Assembly (NCBI GenBank): GCA_946482115.1
Contig: CAMLQP010000144.1
Location: 1-7,370 of the forward strand
Length of the DNA: 7,370 nt
Source: an uncultured Comamonadaceae bacterium
Lineage (GTDB): Bacteria > Pseudomonadota > Gammaproteobacteria > Burkholderiales > Burkholderiaceae
Direction of reading: 5' to 3'
Shown: piece after piece, positions 1-7,370 of the stretch
Position numbering within the stretch: the stretch's first letter is position 1
Layout of the letters: every line of letters begins with the position of its first letter
The notes under the pieces: model-generated
The model's database searches: none
What the model was told of the DNA's origin: nothing
What the model saw: the letters and a program-made list of their open reading frames with translations, nothing else
Made by a program: the position numbers and the translations under genes

Positions 1-1409
<1,409 letters not shown>

Positions 1410-1427
1410 CGCCAGTCGGAGAGCGAT

Positions 1428-1465
1428 AAAGGCCGCCGGCTGTTAAGCCGGCGGCCTTTTCTTTT
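1428..1465 (+). terminator. Rho-independent terminator of the adhesin gene
   Basis: A perfect inverted repeat: the 10-bp GC stem 1431–1440 pairs with 1447–1456 around the loop TGTTAA, and is extended by AAA (1428–1430) against TTT (1457–1459). The + strand continues TTTTCTTTT, giving a good U-tract. It begins 18 nt after the adhesin stop codon. On the - strand only three T residues follow the stem, so it would be a weak terminator for the tRNA/tamB side. Confidence 0.93.
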
Positions 1466-1528
1466 GGGGATGATGCTGTGGCGGTGCTGAGGGGAGCGTG
1501 CGGCCATCGCGCGGGTGCAGGCGCTTGC

Positions 1529-1603
1529 TGGTCCCCTCGACAGGAATCGAACCTGTATCTAGCGCTTAGGAGGCACTCGTTCTATCCATTGAACTACGAG
1601 GAG
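1529..1603 (-). tRNA. tRNA-Arg, anticodon CCU (reads AGG)
   Basis: On the - strand the cloverleaf folds fully. The acceptor stem is CTCCTCG against CGAGGGG (one U·G pair), and the D stem is GTTC/GAAC with GG in the loop. The anticodon stem is AGTGC/GCGCT with loop CTCCTAA, giving anticodon CCT. The variable region is AGAT, and the T arm is ACAGG–TTCGATT–CCTGT. Discriminator A (1532) is followed by an encoded CCA (1531–1529). Length is 75 nt with CCA. It lies 24 nt downstream of the tamB stop on the same strand, so it could be released from the tam transcript by RNase P and 3' processing, or have its own promoter. Confidence 0.95.
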
Positions 1604-1612
1604 AAACCCGAG

Positions 1613-1618
1613 ATTCTA
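1613..1618 (-). promoter_or_regulatory. Possible -10 box for the tRNA-Arg gene
   Basis: On the - strand TAGAAT (one mismatch to TATAAT) lies in the 24-nt gap between tamB and the tRNA. It is followed by the GC-rich stretch CTCGGG, as in discriminators of growth-rate-controlled stable RNA promoters, and then TTT and the mature tRNA 5' end. No hexamer 16–18 bp upstream, inside the end of tamB, matches TTGACA at more than two positions, so the promoter is doubtful. Confidence 0.25.
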
Positions 1619-1627
1619 GCGGCTGTG

Positions 1628-4600
1628 TCAGTCGTAGCTGACGGTGAAGATCAGGTCCACGGCGTTGTCTTCGCCGGCGCGCGCGCGCAGGGTGAGGCGG
1701 CGCGAGATGTCGTAGAACATGGCGAAGGTGCCCAGGGCGCCGGCCAGGCTTCGTTCGTAGCTGACGTAGAGCCGGTTGGACAGGCGCTTGCCCAGCGTCA
1801 GCGCGGCGCTGCTGGTCGTGGCGTCGCCAGTGGGGGTGGAGCTGGCGCCGCGCACCGAGAGTTCGTCCAGGCCAAGCCGCTGGCCCAGGGTCGGGCCGTT
1901 GCCGCCGCTGAGCAGCGCCATGGCGGCCTGCTGCAGCACGGCGGCTTCGGCGCCGCCACCCGTGGCGGGGCGGCCCAGCACCAGCCAGGCCAGCTTTTCG
2001 CTGTCCGGCAGGTCGGGCTCGGAGTACAGCCGCACCTGAGGCACGCGGGCCGTGCCACGCACCTGAACGCCCACGCGTTGCGTGGTGTAGGGGCGGATGG
2101 CCAGGACGTCGAGCGAGGGGTTGTCGTAAGGGCCGGTGAAGCGCAGCACGCCTTCTTCGATGTCGAGGCGCTGGCCGTAGGCCTGGTAGCTGCCGCTGGC
2201 GGTGCGCACCTCGCCCAGCACCTGGGGGGTGGGCCGCTCGGCGTTGCTGCGCACATTGAGCCGCCCGGTGAGCCGCGCCTGCAGGCCGTGGCCGCGCACC
2301 TCGAAGCGCCGGCCCAGGTCGAGGTTGACGTTGACATCCGGTACCACGCGTGCAGCCCGCGTTGCGGCGGACGTGGTTCGGCCGCGCACCACCACATCGT
2401 CGCCCAATGTGGGCGTGGTTTCGTCGGGCAGCAGGAACAGGGCCTGGTCCACGCGCGCGTCGCCGGTGAGCTTGAGCTGGGTGCCGGCCAGCGCGGCGTC
2501 GAGCTGGCCGCTGACGGTGAGGCGGCGGTCGGCGCGGGTGGAAGCCCGCAGCTGGTCGGCTTTCACCTGCAGCGTCATGCGCGGTTCGCGCTTTCCGGCC
2601 ACGTCCACCCATTCGGCCGCACCGGTGGCGCTGAGCTTGCCGCCGTTGGCCGCGCCACCACTGCCTTCGAGCTCCAGGGTTTCGATGGCGATGCGCTCGC
2701 CCTGCAGGCGCGCCAGCAGGCGGCCGTTGGTGAACTCGATGCCGTCCACCACCGACCGGGCGGACAGCTCGTTGGCCGACAGGCTGCCGTTGAAGCGCGG
2801 TGCAACGCGCGTGCCGCTGATCTGTGCTTCAGCGGAGAGCGAGCCGGCCACCCGCCATCCCGGCGGCGCCAGCACCGACCAGACACCCATCTGCGGCAGC
2901 CGGGCCGTGAGGCTGCCGTTGAGCGGTGCGTCGGCATCCCAGGCGGGCAGGCCGTCGCGCCGCGACAGCCGCGATTCGACGGTGGCATCGGCGCGACCGG
3001 CGCGTTCGCTGTCCCATTGCGCCTGTGCTTTCAGGCGCTCGCCTTCGAGCTCCAGTGTGGCGGCCAGCTGGCGCACGCCGGCGGCCAGCGGTGCGCCGTG
3101 AGCGTCGGCCCGCCACTGCAGGTCGCCGCCGCGGCGCTCCAATCGCAGCAACGCGCGTGGTGCCAGGCTGGTGTCCTGAGGCCAGGCGATGTCCCAGTGG
3201 GCGTCGACCAGCAGGTCGGTGGAGAGGCCGGCTTCGCGCAGCGGCTGCTGCGGCAGCGTGTCCATCCAGGCCAGCGGAATGCCCGCCAGCTGCCCCCGGG
3301 TGGTCAGGCCCGCGCCGGGGCCCTGGGTGCGCCAGCGCAGTGGTTCGATCTGCACGTCCAGGGGCTGGTTGCCCACCGGCGGGCGCAAGGTCCAGCGGCT
3401 GGTGTCCACCGCCAGGCCGTCGCTGCCCCAGGTGGCGCGCACGGCCGCCGCGCTTTGCAGCTGCCAGCGCGACCAGGCCTCGGGCGCGCCGGCGATCCGG
3501 GCCTGGGCGCGCAGGCGTTCGGTGGTCACGCTGATCGGGCCACGGTGCCGGCTGGCCTGCAGCGCGGTGTCGAGCAGCACCGTGCCGGCCTCGGTGCCCA
3601 GCGTGAGGCCGGCGGTGCTGGCCTGGGCATCAAATTCCAGCGCCGCGAGGTTTTGCCAGCCGCCGCGCCAGCGCACCTGGGCGGTGGCCGCGCCTTGCGC
3701 CCGCAGGGTGTCCAGCACCGGCACGGTGGCGCCGCGCGGCAGCAGACCGCGCACCCAGGCCAGCAGACCTTCGGCTTGCGTCAGATCCAGCTGCAGGCTG
3801 CCGGTACCATCGCGTGCCGCCATCCGGCCGTCGAATCGTGCGCGCGCACCGGGCACGGCCAGCGTGGCCTGCCCATCGAAGCCCTGGCCTCGCGCGTCGA
3901 GGCGGCCCTGCGCGTCCAGCTGCGCCTGCGCGGCCCTGGCCGTGAGCTCGACGCGGGTGTTGCCTTTCAGGTCATGTGCGCGCGCATCGAGTTCGGCCGT
4001 CTGCGGCGGCAGGTGGCTCAGCAGCGCGTCGGGCCGCCAGCCGCGCCAGCGGATCTGGCCATCCCATTGCAGCGGGGGCCCACCGGCAGCGGGCAGCAGC
4101 ACCTCGCCACGGCCCGTCAGGGGGCCTCCGGCCACGGTGGCATCGAGTTCGGCCAGCCGCCAGGGCCGGCCCTGGGCGCTGGCGGGCAACTGTTCCACCC
4201 GGGCATTCAGACGCTGCACGGGCAGCTGCTGTCGATCCCAGGGGCCGTCCTGTGTGTTGGTGAGCGCGGCGGTGGCTTGCCACAGCGCGCCGTCCTGCCC
4301 GTTCAACGGCTGGGCGGTGATGTGGCCGGTGAGCCGGGTTGACGGCCCGGCGGGCCAGAACTGGGCGACGTTGAAGCGTTCCATGCGGACGTCGGCCCGT
4401 TCCAGCGGCTGCTGCAGCCACGGGCGCACGGTGGCGCTGGCCTGCAGCTGCGGTGCATCGGCCTCCACGCGCAGCGTTGCGTCGGGAGCGGACAGCGTGC
4501 CTTGCACGCGGGCGCGTGCCGAGACGGTCTGTGGCGCCAGGCCCGCCTGCACCGGAACGCGGATGTCGCCGTCCAGCCGCAGATCCAGGGGCAAGGGAGC

Positions 4601-5299
4601 GCGGGCTTCCAGCGTGGCCAGGCCGCGGTAGTGGCCGTCGGCCCAGCGCAAGCCATCGAGCTGCAGGCTGTGGCGCTCGTCCTGGTAGCGATAGCGCCCG
4701 TTCAGTTCGCTGGCACTGACGGTGATGGCGCCCTGGTAGTGCACCGCAGCCAACGAAAAGGGGAGGTCCACCGGCAGCGGCAGGGGCAGTTCGGTCAACG
4801 GCGGGCTGTCAGGCTGGGGCGGCCGGCGGTCTTCGACGCGCACCGCCTGCGCAGCCAGGCGCTCGATCACCACGCCCTGGCCGCTCAGCAGTGCGGGCAG
4901 CAGGCCGGGCCAGCGCAGGTCGAGGTCATCCACCTGCACGCCCAGGCCATCGCGGGACCACTGCAGCCGCCGTACCGGGCCGCCTTCGGTGAGCCTGTGG
5001 CTGGCGGCCGCATCCAGCTCCACGCGCAGCTCGCCCAGAGTGGCGGGGTAGCGTTCGCTGGCCGTCTGAGCCCAGCGCAGGGCCTGCTCGAACGAGCCCG
5101 CTGTGCCGCTCCACACCCAGAGCGCCACCGCCAGCGCGAGGGACAAACCCAGCAGCGCGCCGGTGGCCGCGACCGGCAGCCACAGCAGGGCGCGGCGCAC
5201 GAAGCGCCGCAGCCAGGGATGCCGCCGGGCCGGCTGGGCCGGACGACTGGTATCGCCCCCCCGAGGGGGAGACGCCGAAGGCGTTTCCGGGGTGGTCAT
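1628..5299 (-). CDS. tamB: Translocation and assembly module subunit TamB
   Basis: The protein has 1223 residues (E. coli TamB has 1259). TamB is anchored in the inner membrane, spans the periplasm as a long beta-rich groove and docks to TamA; the pair is implicated in outer-membrane protein assembly and in phospholipid transport. The sequence shows a short Pro-rich, basic N-terminus, one membrane segment at about residues 38–63 and a long middle of short beta-strand-like repeats. The conserved TamB/DUF490 domain fills roughly the last 250–330 residues. Recognisable motifs there are 'AYGQRLDI' (about 1040), 'FTGPYDNPSLD' (about 1054), 'SEPDLPDSEKLAWLVLGRP' (about 1093–1111) and 'SNRLYVSYERSL' (about 1174). 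I chose ATG 5299 because the membrane anchor follows it. An ATG at 5524 is in frame but its 75-residue extension lies inside tamA. Only 2 nt separate the tamA stop from this start and no clear ribosome-binding site is visible, which suggests translational coupling. Confidence 0.93.
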   Translation of the reverse strand: MTTPETPSASPPRGGDTSRPAQPARRHPWLRRFVRRALLWLPVAATGALLGLSLALAVALWVWSGTAGSFEQALRWAQTASERYPATLGELRVELDAAASHRLTEGGPVRRLQWSRDGLGVQVDDLDLRWPGLLPALLSGQGVVIERLAAQAVRVEDRRPPQPDSPPLTELPLPLPVDLPFSLAAVHYQGAITVSASELNGRYRYQDERHSLQLDGLRWADGHYRGLATLEARAPLPLDLRLDGDIRVPVQAGLAPQTVSARARVQGTLSAPDATLRVEADAPQLQASATVRPWLQQPLERADVRMERFNVAQFWPAGPSTRLTGHITAQPLNGQDGALWQATAALTNTQDGPWDRQQLPVQRLNARVEQLPASAQGRPWRLAELDATVAGGPLTGRGEVLLPAAGGPPLQWDGQIRWRGWRPDALLSHLPPQTAELDARAHDLKGNTRVELTARAAQAQLDAQGRLDARGQGFDGQATLAVPGARARFDGRMAARDGTGSLQLDLTQAEGLLAWVRGLLPRGATVPVLDTLRAQGAATAQVRWRGGWQNLAALEFDAQASTAGLTLGTEAGTVLLDTALQASRHRGPISVTTERLRAQARIAGAPEAWSRWQLQSAAAVRATWGSDGLAVDTSRWTLRPPVGNQPLDVQIEPLRWRTQGPGAGLTTRGQLAGIPLAWMDTLPQQPLREAGLSTDLLVDAHWDIAWPQDTSLAPRALLRLERRGGDLQWRADAHGAPLAAGVRQLAATLELEGERLKAQAQWDSERAGRADATVESRLSRRDGLPAWDADAPLNGSLTARLPQMGVWSVLAPPGWRVAGSLSAEAQISGTRVAPRFNGSLSANELSARSVVDGIEFTNGRLLARLQGERIAIETLELEGSGGAANGGKLSATGAAEWVDVAGKREPRMTLQVKADQLRASTRADRRLTVSGQLDAALAGTQLKLTGDARVDQALFLLPDETTPTLGDDVVVRGRTTSAATRAARVVPDVNVNLDLGRRFEVRGHGLQARLTGRLNVRSNAERPTPQVLGEVRTASGSYQAYGQRLDIEEGVLRFTGPYDNPSLDVLAIRPYTTQRVGVQVRGTARVPQVRLYSEPDLPDSEKLAWLVLGRPATGGGAEAAVLQQAAMALLSGGNGPTLGQRLGLDELSVRGASSTPTGDATTSSAALTLGKRLSNRLYVSYERSLAGALGTFAMFYDISRRLTLRARAGEDNAVDLIFTVSYD
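5256..5285. repeat. Two adjacent hairpins (REP-like) inside the start of tamB
   Basis: The + strand reads a C-run (5256–5262), then GA, then a G-run (5265–5269), which can fold with a CGAG loop. This is followed at once by GACGCC–GAA–GGCGTT (5271–5285), a five-base-pair stem plus a G·T pair. Together they encode residues 5–15 or so of TamB ('ETPSASPPRGG'), a poorly conserved, pre-membrane segment. Paired short hairpins of this look are dispersed in many Burkholderiales genomes as I recall, but copy number cannot be judged from one window. Confidence 0.4.
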
Positions 5300-5301
5300 G
5301 T

Positions 5302-7062
5302 TCAGAACTGGAAACCGACGCTCAGGTGCAGGCGCAGGCGTTTCGTATCGACGCCGTAGGCCACATCCATCTGCAGCGGGCCCACCGGGCTGTTGTAGCG
5401 CACGCCAGTGCCCACGCCCACGCGGGGCTTGAGGTCTGCGGGCCGGTCGGCCACGCCGCCGGCGTCGACGAAAACGGTGTGCTCCCACTCGCCGGGCGCG
5501 CCCCAGGCCAGCGGGCGCTGCCATTCGACGCCGGTGACGCCCAGGTAGCGGCCGGCGGTCACCGTTCCATCGGGCTGGGGCACCCCGATGTCGCGCAGGC
5601 CGTAGCCGCGCACGGTGGTGTCACCGCCGGTCAGGAAACGCTGGGTCGCGGGTACGGGGGCGCCGTCGCGTGCCACCACCGCGCCGCCTTCGAGCCGCAG
5701 CACCAGGCGGCCGGGTACGCTGGCGGGCGCGGGCCACACGCCCTGCCAGCGTACACGGGTGCGGGCGTAGGGCGAGCGCTGGCCCGCGCTCAGCGTGGTG
5801 CCCACGCCCAGTTCCACGCCCAGGCCGTAGCCGCGCCTGGGGAACAGCGGGTCGTCGAATGCGTTGCGGGTCCAGGCGTAGTTCAGGCTCAGCGAGGATT
5901 CGAACGGGGCGTTCTCGGTGCTGGCGCGGTCGAACTGCAGGTAGACGCTGCGGTCCAGACGCTCGCCATCCTGCGAGATGCCGGCGCGCAGGCGCTGGCT
6001 GGTGGTGGCCTGGCCGGTGTCGTTCTGGCGCTGCGCCAGGCCTGAGGCGATCCAGCGCCAGCCTTTGTCATCGATGGGCGAGGACCACTCGGTCTCGGCC
6101 AGCGGCGTGTGGCGTTCCAGCAGCAGGCGGGAGCGGGCGCGCCAGTCGATGCCAGGCACGCGGTGGTGGGTGTGCTCCAGGCTCAGGCGCGGGCCGCTGT
6201 CGGTGCTGGCGCCAGCGCCCAGCACCAGCTTTTGAAGCCGTGCTTCACGCACCTGCAGCACCACCGGAGCACCGCTGCTGCGCGCGCTGCTGTCCACGTA
6301 AAGGAAGGCCGAGTCGTAGTAGCCGCTTTCGGCCAGCCGGCGTTGGGCGGCCTGCAGTTTGGCCAGGTCGTAGTCGCTGCCGGCCGTCACCCCCGCCAGC
6401 CGCGCGATGCGGCGGGCCATCTCGGGGTCGTAGCGCTCGCTGCCCTGCACGTCGATGTCGCCCAGGGTCACGGGCGCGCCCAGCGTGTAGCGTAGCCGCA
6501 GCCGGGCCTCGCGCGCCTCGGGTGCGATGTCGGCCAGGCTGTCGGCAAGCCGGGCGTTGGGATAGCGGTGTTCGTTGAGCTGGCGCAAGGCCTGGGCCTT
6601 GGCGGCATCCCAGTCCGACTGGGTGAAGGTCCGGCCCTCGCCCAGCAACCAGCGCGCGCGCAGGGTCTGTTCGCGCTCGCGGGCGTCGGGGCTGTCGTCT
6701 GTCACGGCAATGTCCACGCCCCGAACGGTGGTGGGCGGGCCGGGCTCGACGCGGATGCGCACCTGGGGCAGGCCGCCGGGTGTCGCCGCCGGCTCCTGGG
6801 TGACGGCGATCTCGGGGGAGAAAAGGCCCTGTGTGGCCAGCAGGTCGCGCACGTTGTCCGGGGCCCGGGCCACCAGCCGGGCCAGCTCGGCGGGCTCCAG
6901 CTCGTCCAGCTGGCGGTAGCGCTGCAGCTCGATGTGGCGCAGCAGGAAGGTCCGCACCGCCTCGGGGGCGTCGATCTCCAGGGTGAATGTGTCCTGCGCC
7001 CACAGCGGCGGGGCCAGGGCGGCGCCCAGGCACAGGGCCAGCGCGGCCAGCCAGCGTCTTAT
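5302..7062 (-). CDS. tamA: Translocation and assembly module subunit TamA (Omp85 family)
   Basis: TamA is the outer-membrane partner of TamB. Counted from the chosen start the protein has 586 residues (E. coli TamA has 577). It has a signal peptide at about 1–22 ('RRWLAALALCLGAALAPPLWA'-like, cleavage before QD), and about three POTRA domains at 25–105, 106–195 and 196–272. A 16-strand-type barrel follows to the end. The Omp85 loop-6 motif VRGYG is at 484–488 after 'FLTGGDTT', and the chain ends in the aromatic beta-signal 'LSVGFQF'. The start is uncertain. The signal peptide is preceded in frame only by an ATA codon at 7062 that overlaps the VWA stop (ATAA), and no ATG, GTG or TTG lies between it and ATG 7233. 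Starting at 7233 would add 57 Pro-rich residues overlapping the VWA gene by about 175 nt and bury the signal peptide. The function is firm; the 5' end is not. Confidence 0.9.
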   Translation of the reverse strand: MRRWLAALALCLGAALAPPLWAQDTFTLEIDAPEAVRTFLLRHIELQRYRQLDELEPAELARLVARAPDNVRDLLATQGLFSPEIAVTQEPAATPGGLPQVRIRVEPGPPTTVRGVDIAVTDDSPDAREREQTLRARWLLGEGRTFTQSDWDAAKAQALRQLNEHRYPNARLADSLADIAPEAREARLRLRYTLGAPVTLGDIDVQGSERYDPEMARRIARLAGVTAGSDYDLAKLQAAQRRLAESGYYDSAFLYVDSSARSSGAPVVLQVREARLQKLVLGAGASTDSGPRLSLEHTHHRVPGIDWRARSRLLLERHTPLAETEWSSPIDDKGWRWIASGLAQRQNDTGQATTSQRLRAGISQDGERLDRSVYLQFDRASTENAPFESSLSLNYAWTRNAFDDPLFPRRGYGLGVELGVGTTLSAGQRSPYARTRVRWQGVWPAPASVPGRLVLRLEGGAVVARDGAPVPATQRFLTGGDTTVRGYGLRDIGVPQPDGTVTAGRYLGVTGVEWQRPLAWGAPGEWEHTVFVDAGGVADRPADLKPRVGVGTGVRYNSPVGPLQMDVAYGVDTKRLRLHLSVGFQF

Positions 7063-7370
7063 TTGGAGAGCTGGCGCATCGCGTCTTCCAGTCCCTTGAG
7101 GGTGAGCGGGAACATGCGATGGCTCATGATCTGCTGGATGACCGAGATGCTCTGGCGGTACTGCCAGACGCCCTGCGGCTCCGGGTTGATCCAGGCGAAC
7201 TTGGGGAAGGCGTGGGTCAGGCGCTGCAGCCATTCGGCACCCGCCTCCTCGTTGTTGTATTCCACGCTGCCGCCGGGTTGAAGGATTTCATAAGGGCTCA
7301 TCGTCGCGTCGCCGACGAAGATCAGTTTGTAGTCCTTGTTGTACTTGCGGATGATGTCCCAGGTCGGGAA
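7059..7370 (-). CDS. VWA domain-containing protein (CoxE-like), C-terminal fragment
   Basis: The last 103 residues of a protein whose start lies beyond the right edge. The frame is open from base 7370 and ends at TAA (7061–7059). The fragment begins 'FPTWDIIRKYNKDYKLIFVGDATMSPYE' in two parts: a Rossmann-like beta strand 'YKLIFVGDA' followed by 'TMSPYEILQPGG'. The end is the conserved 'QYRQSI..IM..RMFPLTLKGLE' segment. This pattern is familiar from the VWA_CoxE group of von Willebrand factor A proteins in betaproteobacteria, often encoded beside a MoxR-type AAA+ ATPase. Such proteins are thought to act as metal-ion-dependent adaptors for the ATPase, but the substrate is unknown. The DxSxS metal-binding motif would lie outside the window. 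The stop overlaps the proposed tamA start, so it probably heads or belongs to the same transcript. Confidence 0.85.
   Translation of the reverse strand, partial: FPTWDIIRKYNKDYKLIFVGDATMSPYEILQPGGSVEYNNEEAGAEWLQRLTHAFPKFAWINPEPQGVWQYRQSISVIQQIMSHRMFPLTLKGLEDAMRQLSK
7244..7250 (-). promoter_or_regulatory. Shine-Dalgarno-like GAGGAGG before the in-frame ATG at 7233
   Basis: On the - strand GAGGAGG lies 10 nt before ATG 7233, the only ordinary start codon in the tamA frame upstream of the signal peptide. It would lead automated gene callers to choose that start. However, the same bases encode 'NEEAG' of the VWA protein, so the match may be purely coding. It matters because it decides between a 643- and a 586-residue TamA. 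Confidence 0.25.

Noticed and set aside
1566..2612. 348-codon - frame overlapping the 3' part of tamB
   Set aside because: It is an Arg/Ala/Pro-rich alternate frame of tamB and runs into the tRNA gene. The TamB domain lies in the other frame.
1478..4342. 954-codon open frame on the + strand
   Set aside because: It reads through the tRNA-Arg gene backwards, giving the well-known spurious 'SPRQESN' peptide, and then antisense to tamB. It reflects GC-rich codon bias only.
3189..5359. Long + frames (3189–4631 and 4502–5359) opposite tamB
   Set aside because: They are low-complexity Arg/Ala/Ser- or Gly/Gln-rich shadows of tamB with no domain, and they overlap each other.
5300..5524. 75-residue N-terminal extension of TamB from ATG 5524
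   Set aside because: It would overlap the conserved tamA C-terminus and place an Arg-rich segment before the membrane anchor. ATG 5299 gives normal architecture.

Overview
The window is GC-rich DNA, probably from a betaproteobacterium of the order Burkholderiales. A Comamonadaceae-like host is likely, judging by the codon use, the long GC-rich shadow frames and the VWA–tamA–tamB gene order; this placement is inference, not proof. It holds two convergent blocks separated by a rho-independent terminator and a tRNA gene.

Left block, + strand (1–1409): the 3' end of a large surface-protein gene whose start lies outside the window. In frame, the first 155 codons are an almost pure Asp-Ala repeat with occasional Asp-Ser. 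A bacterial Ig-like domain follows (about 477–767), then a roughly 210-residue acidic C-terminal region I do not recognise. The visible protein has no cysteine, one lysine and four arginines, as expected of a secreted, possibly calcium-dependent adhesin. A strong hairpin terminator follows the stop codon.

Right block, - strand (7370 down to 1529): the C-terminus of a VWA (CoxE-like) domain protein, tamA (outer-membrane Omp85-family protein with POTRA domains and a beta-barrel), tamB (inner-membrane-anchored TamB/DUF490 protein), and 24 nt after tamB a tRNA-Arg(CCU) gene with an encoded CCA end. VWA and tamA abut, and tamA and tamB are 2 nt apart, so these genes look co-transcribed and translationally coupled. 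TamA and TamB together form the envelope-spanning translocation and assembly module, which is implicated in outer-membrane protein assembly and phospholipid transport.

The most notable points are: (i) the Asp-Ala stalk is made of homogeneous 6-bp tracts that differ only in synonymous codons, plus an exact 55-bp direct repeat, so it should vary in length without losing frame; (ii) tamA has no ordinary start codon at its signal peptide, the nearest in-frame ATG being 171 nt upstream inside the VWA gene; (iii) a two-hairpin REP-like sequence is embedded in the coding start of tamB. I found no CRISPR array, insertion sequence or clearly new multi-gene system.
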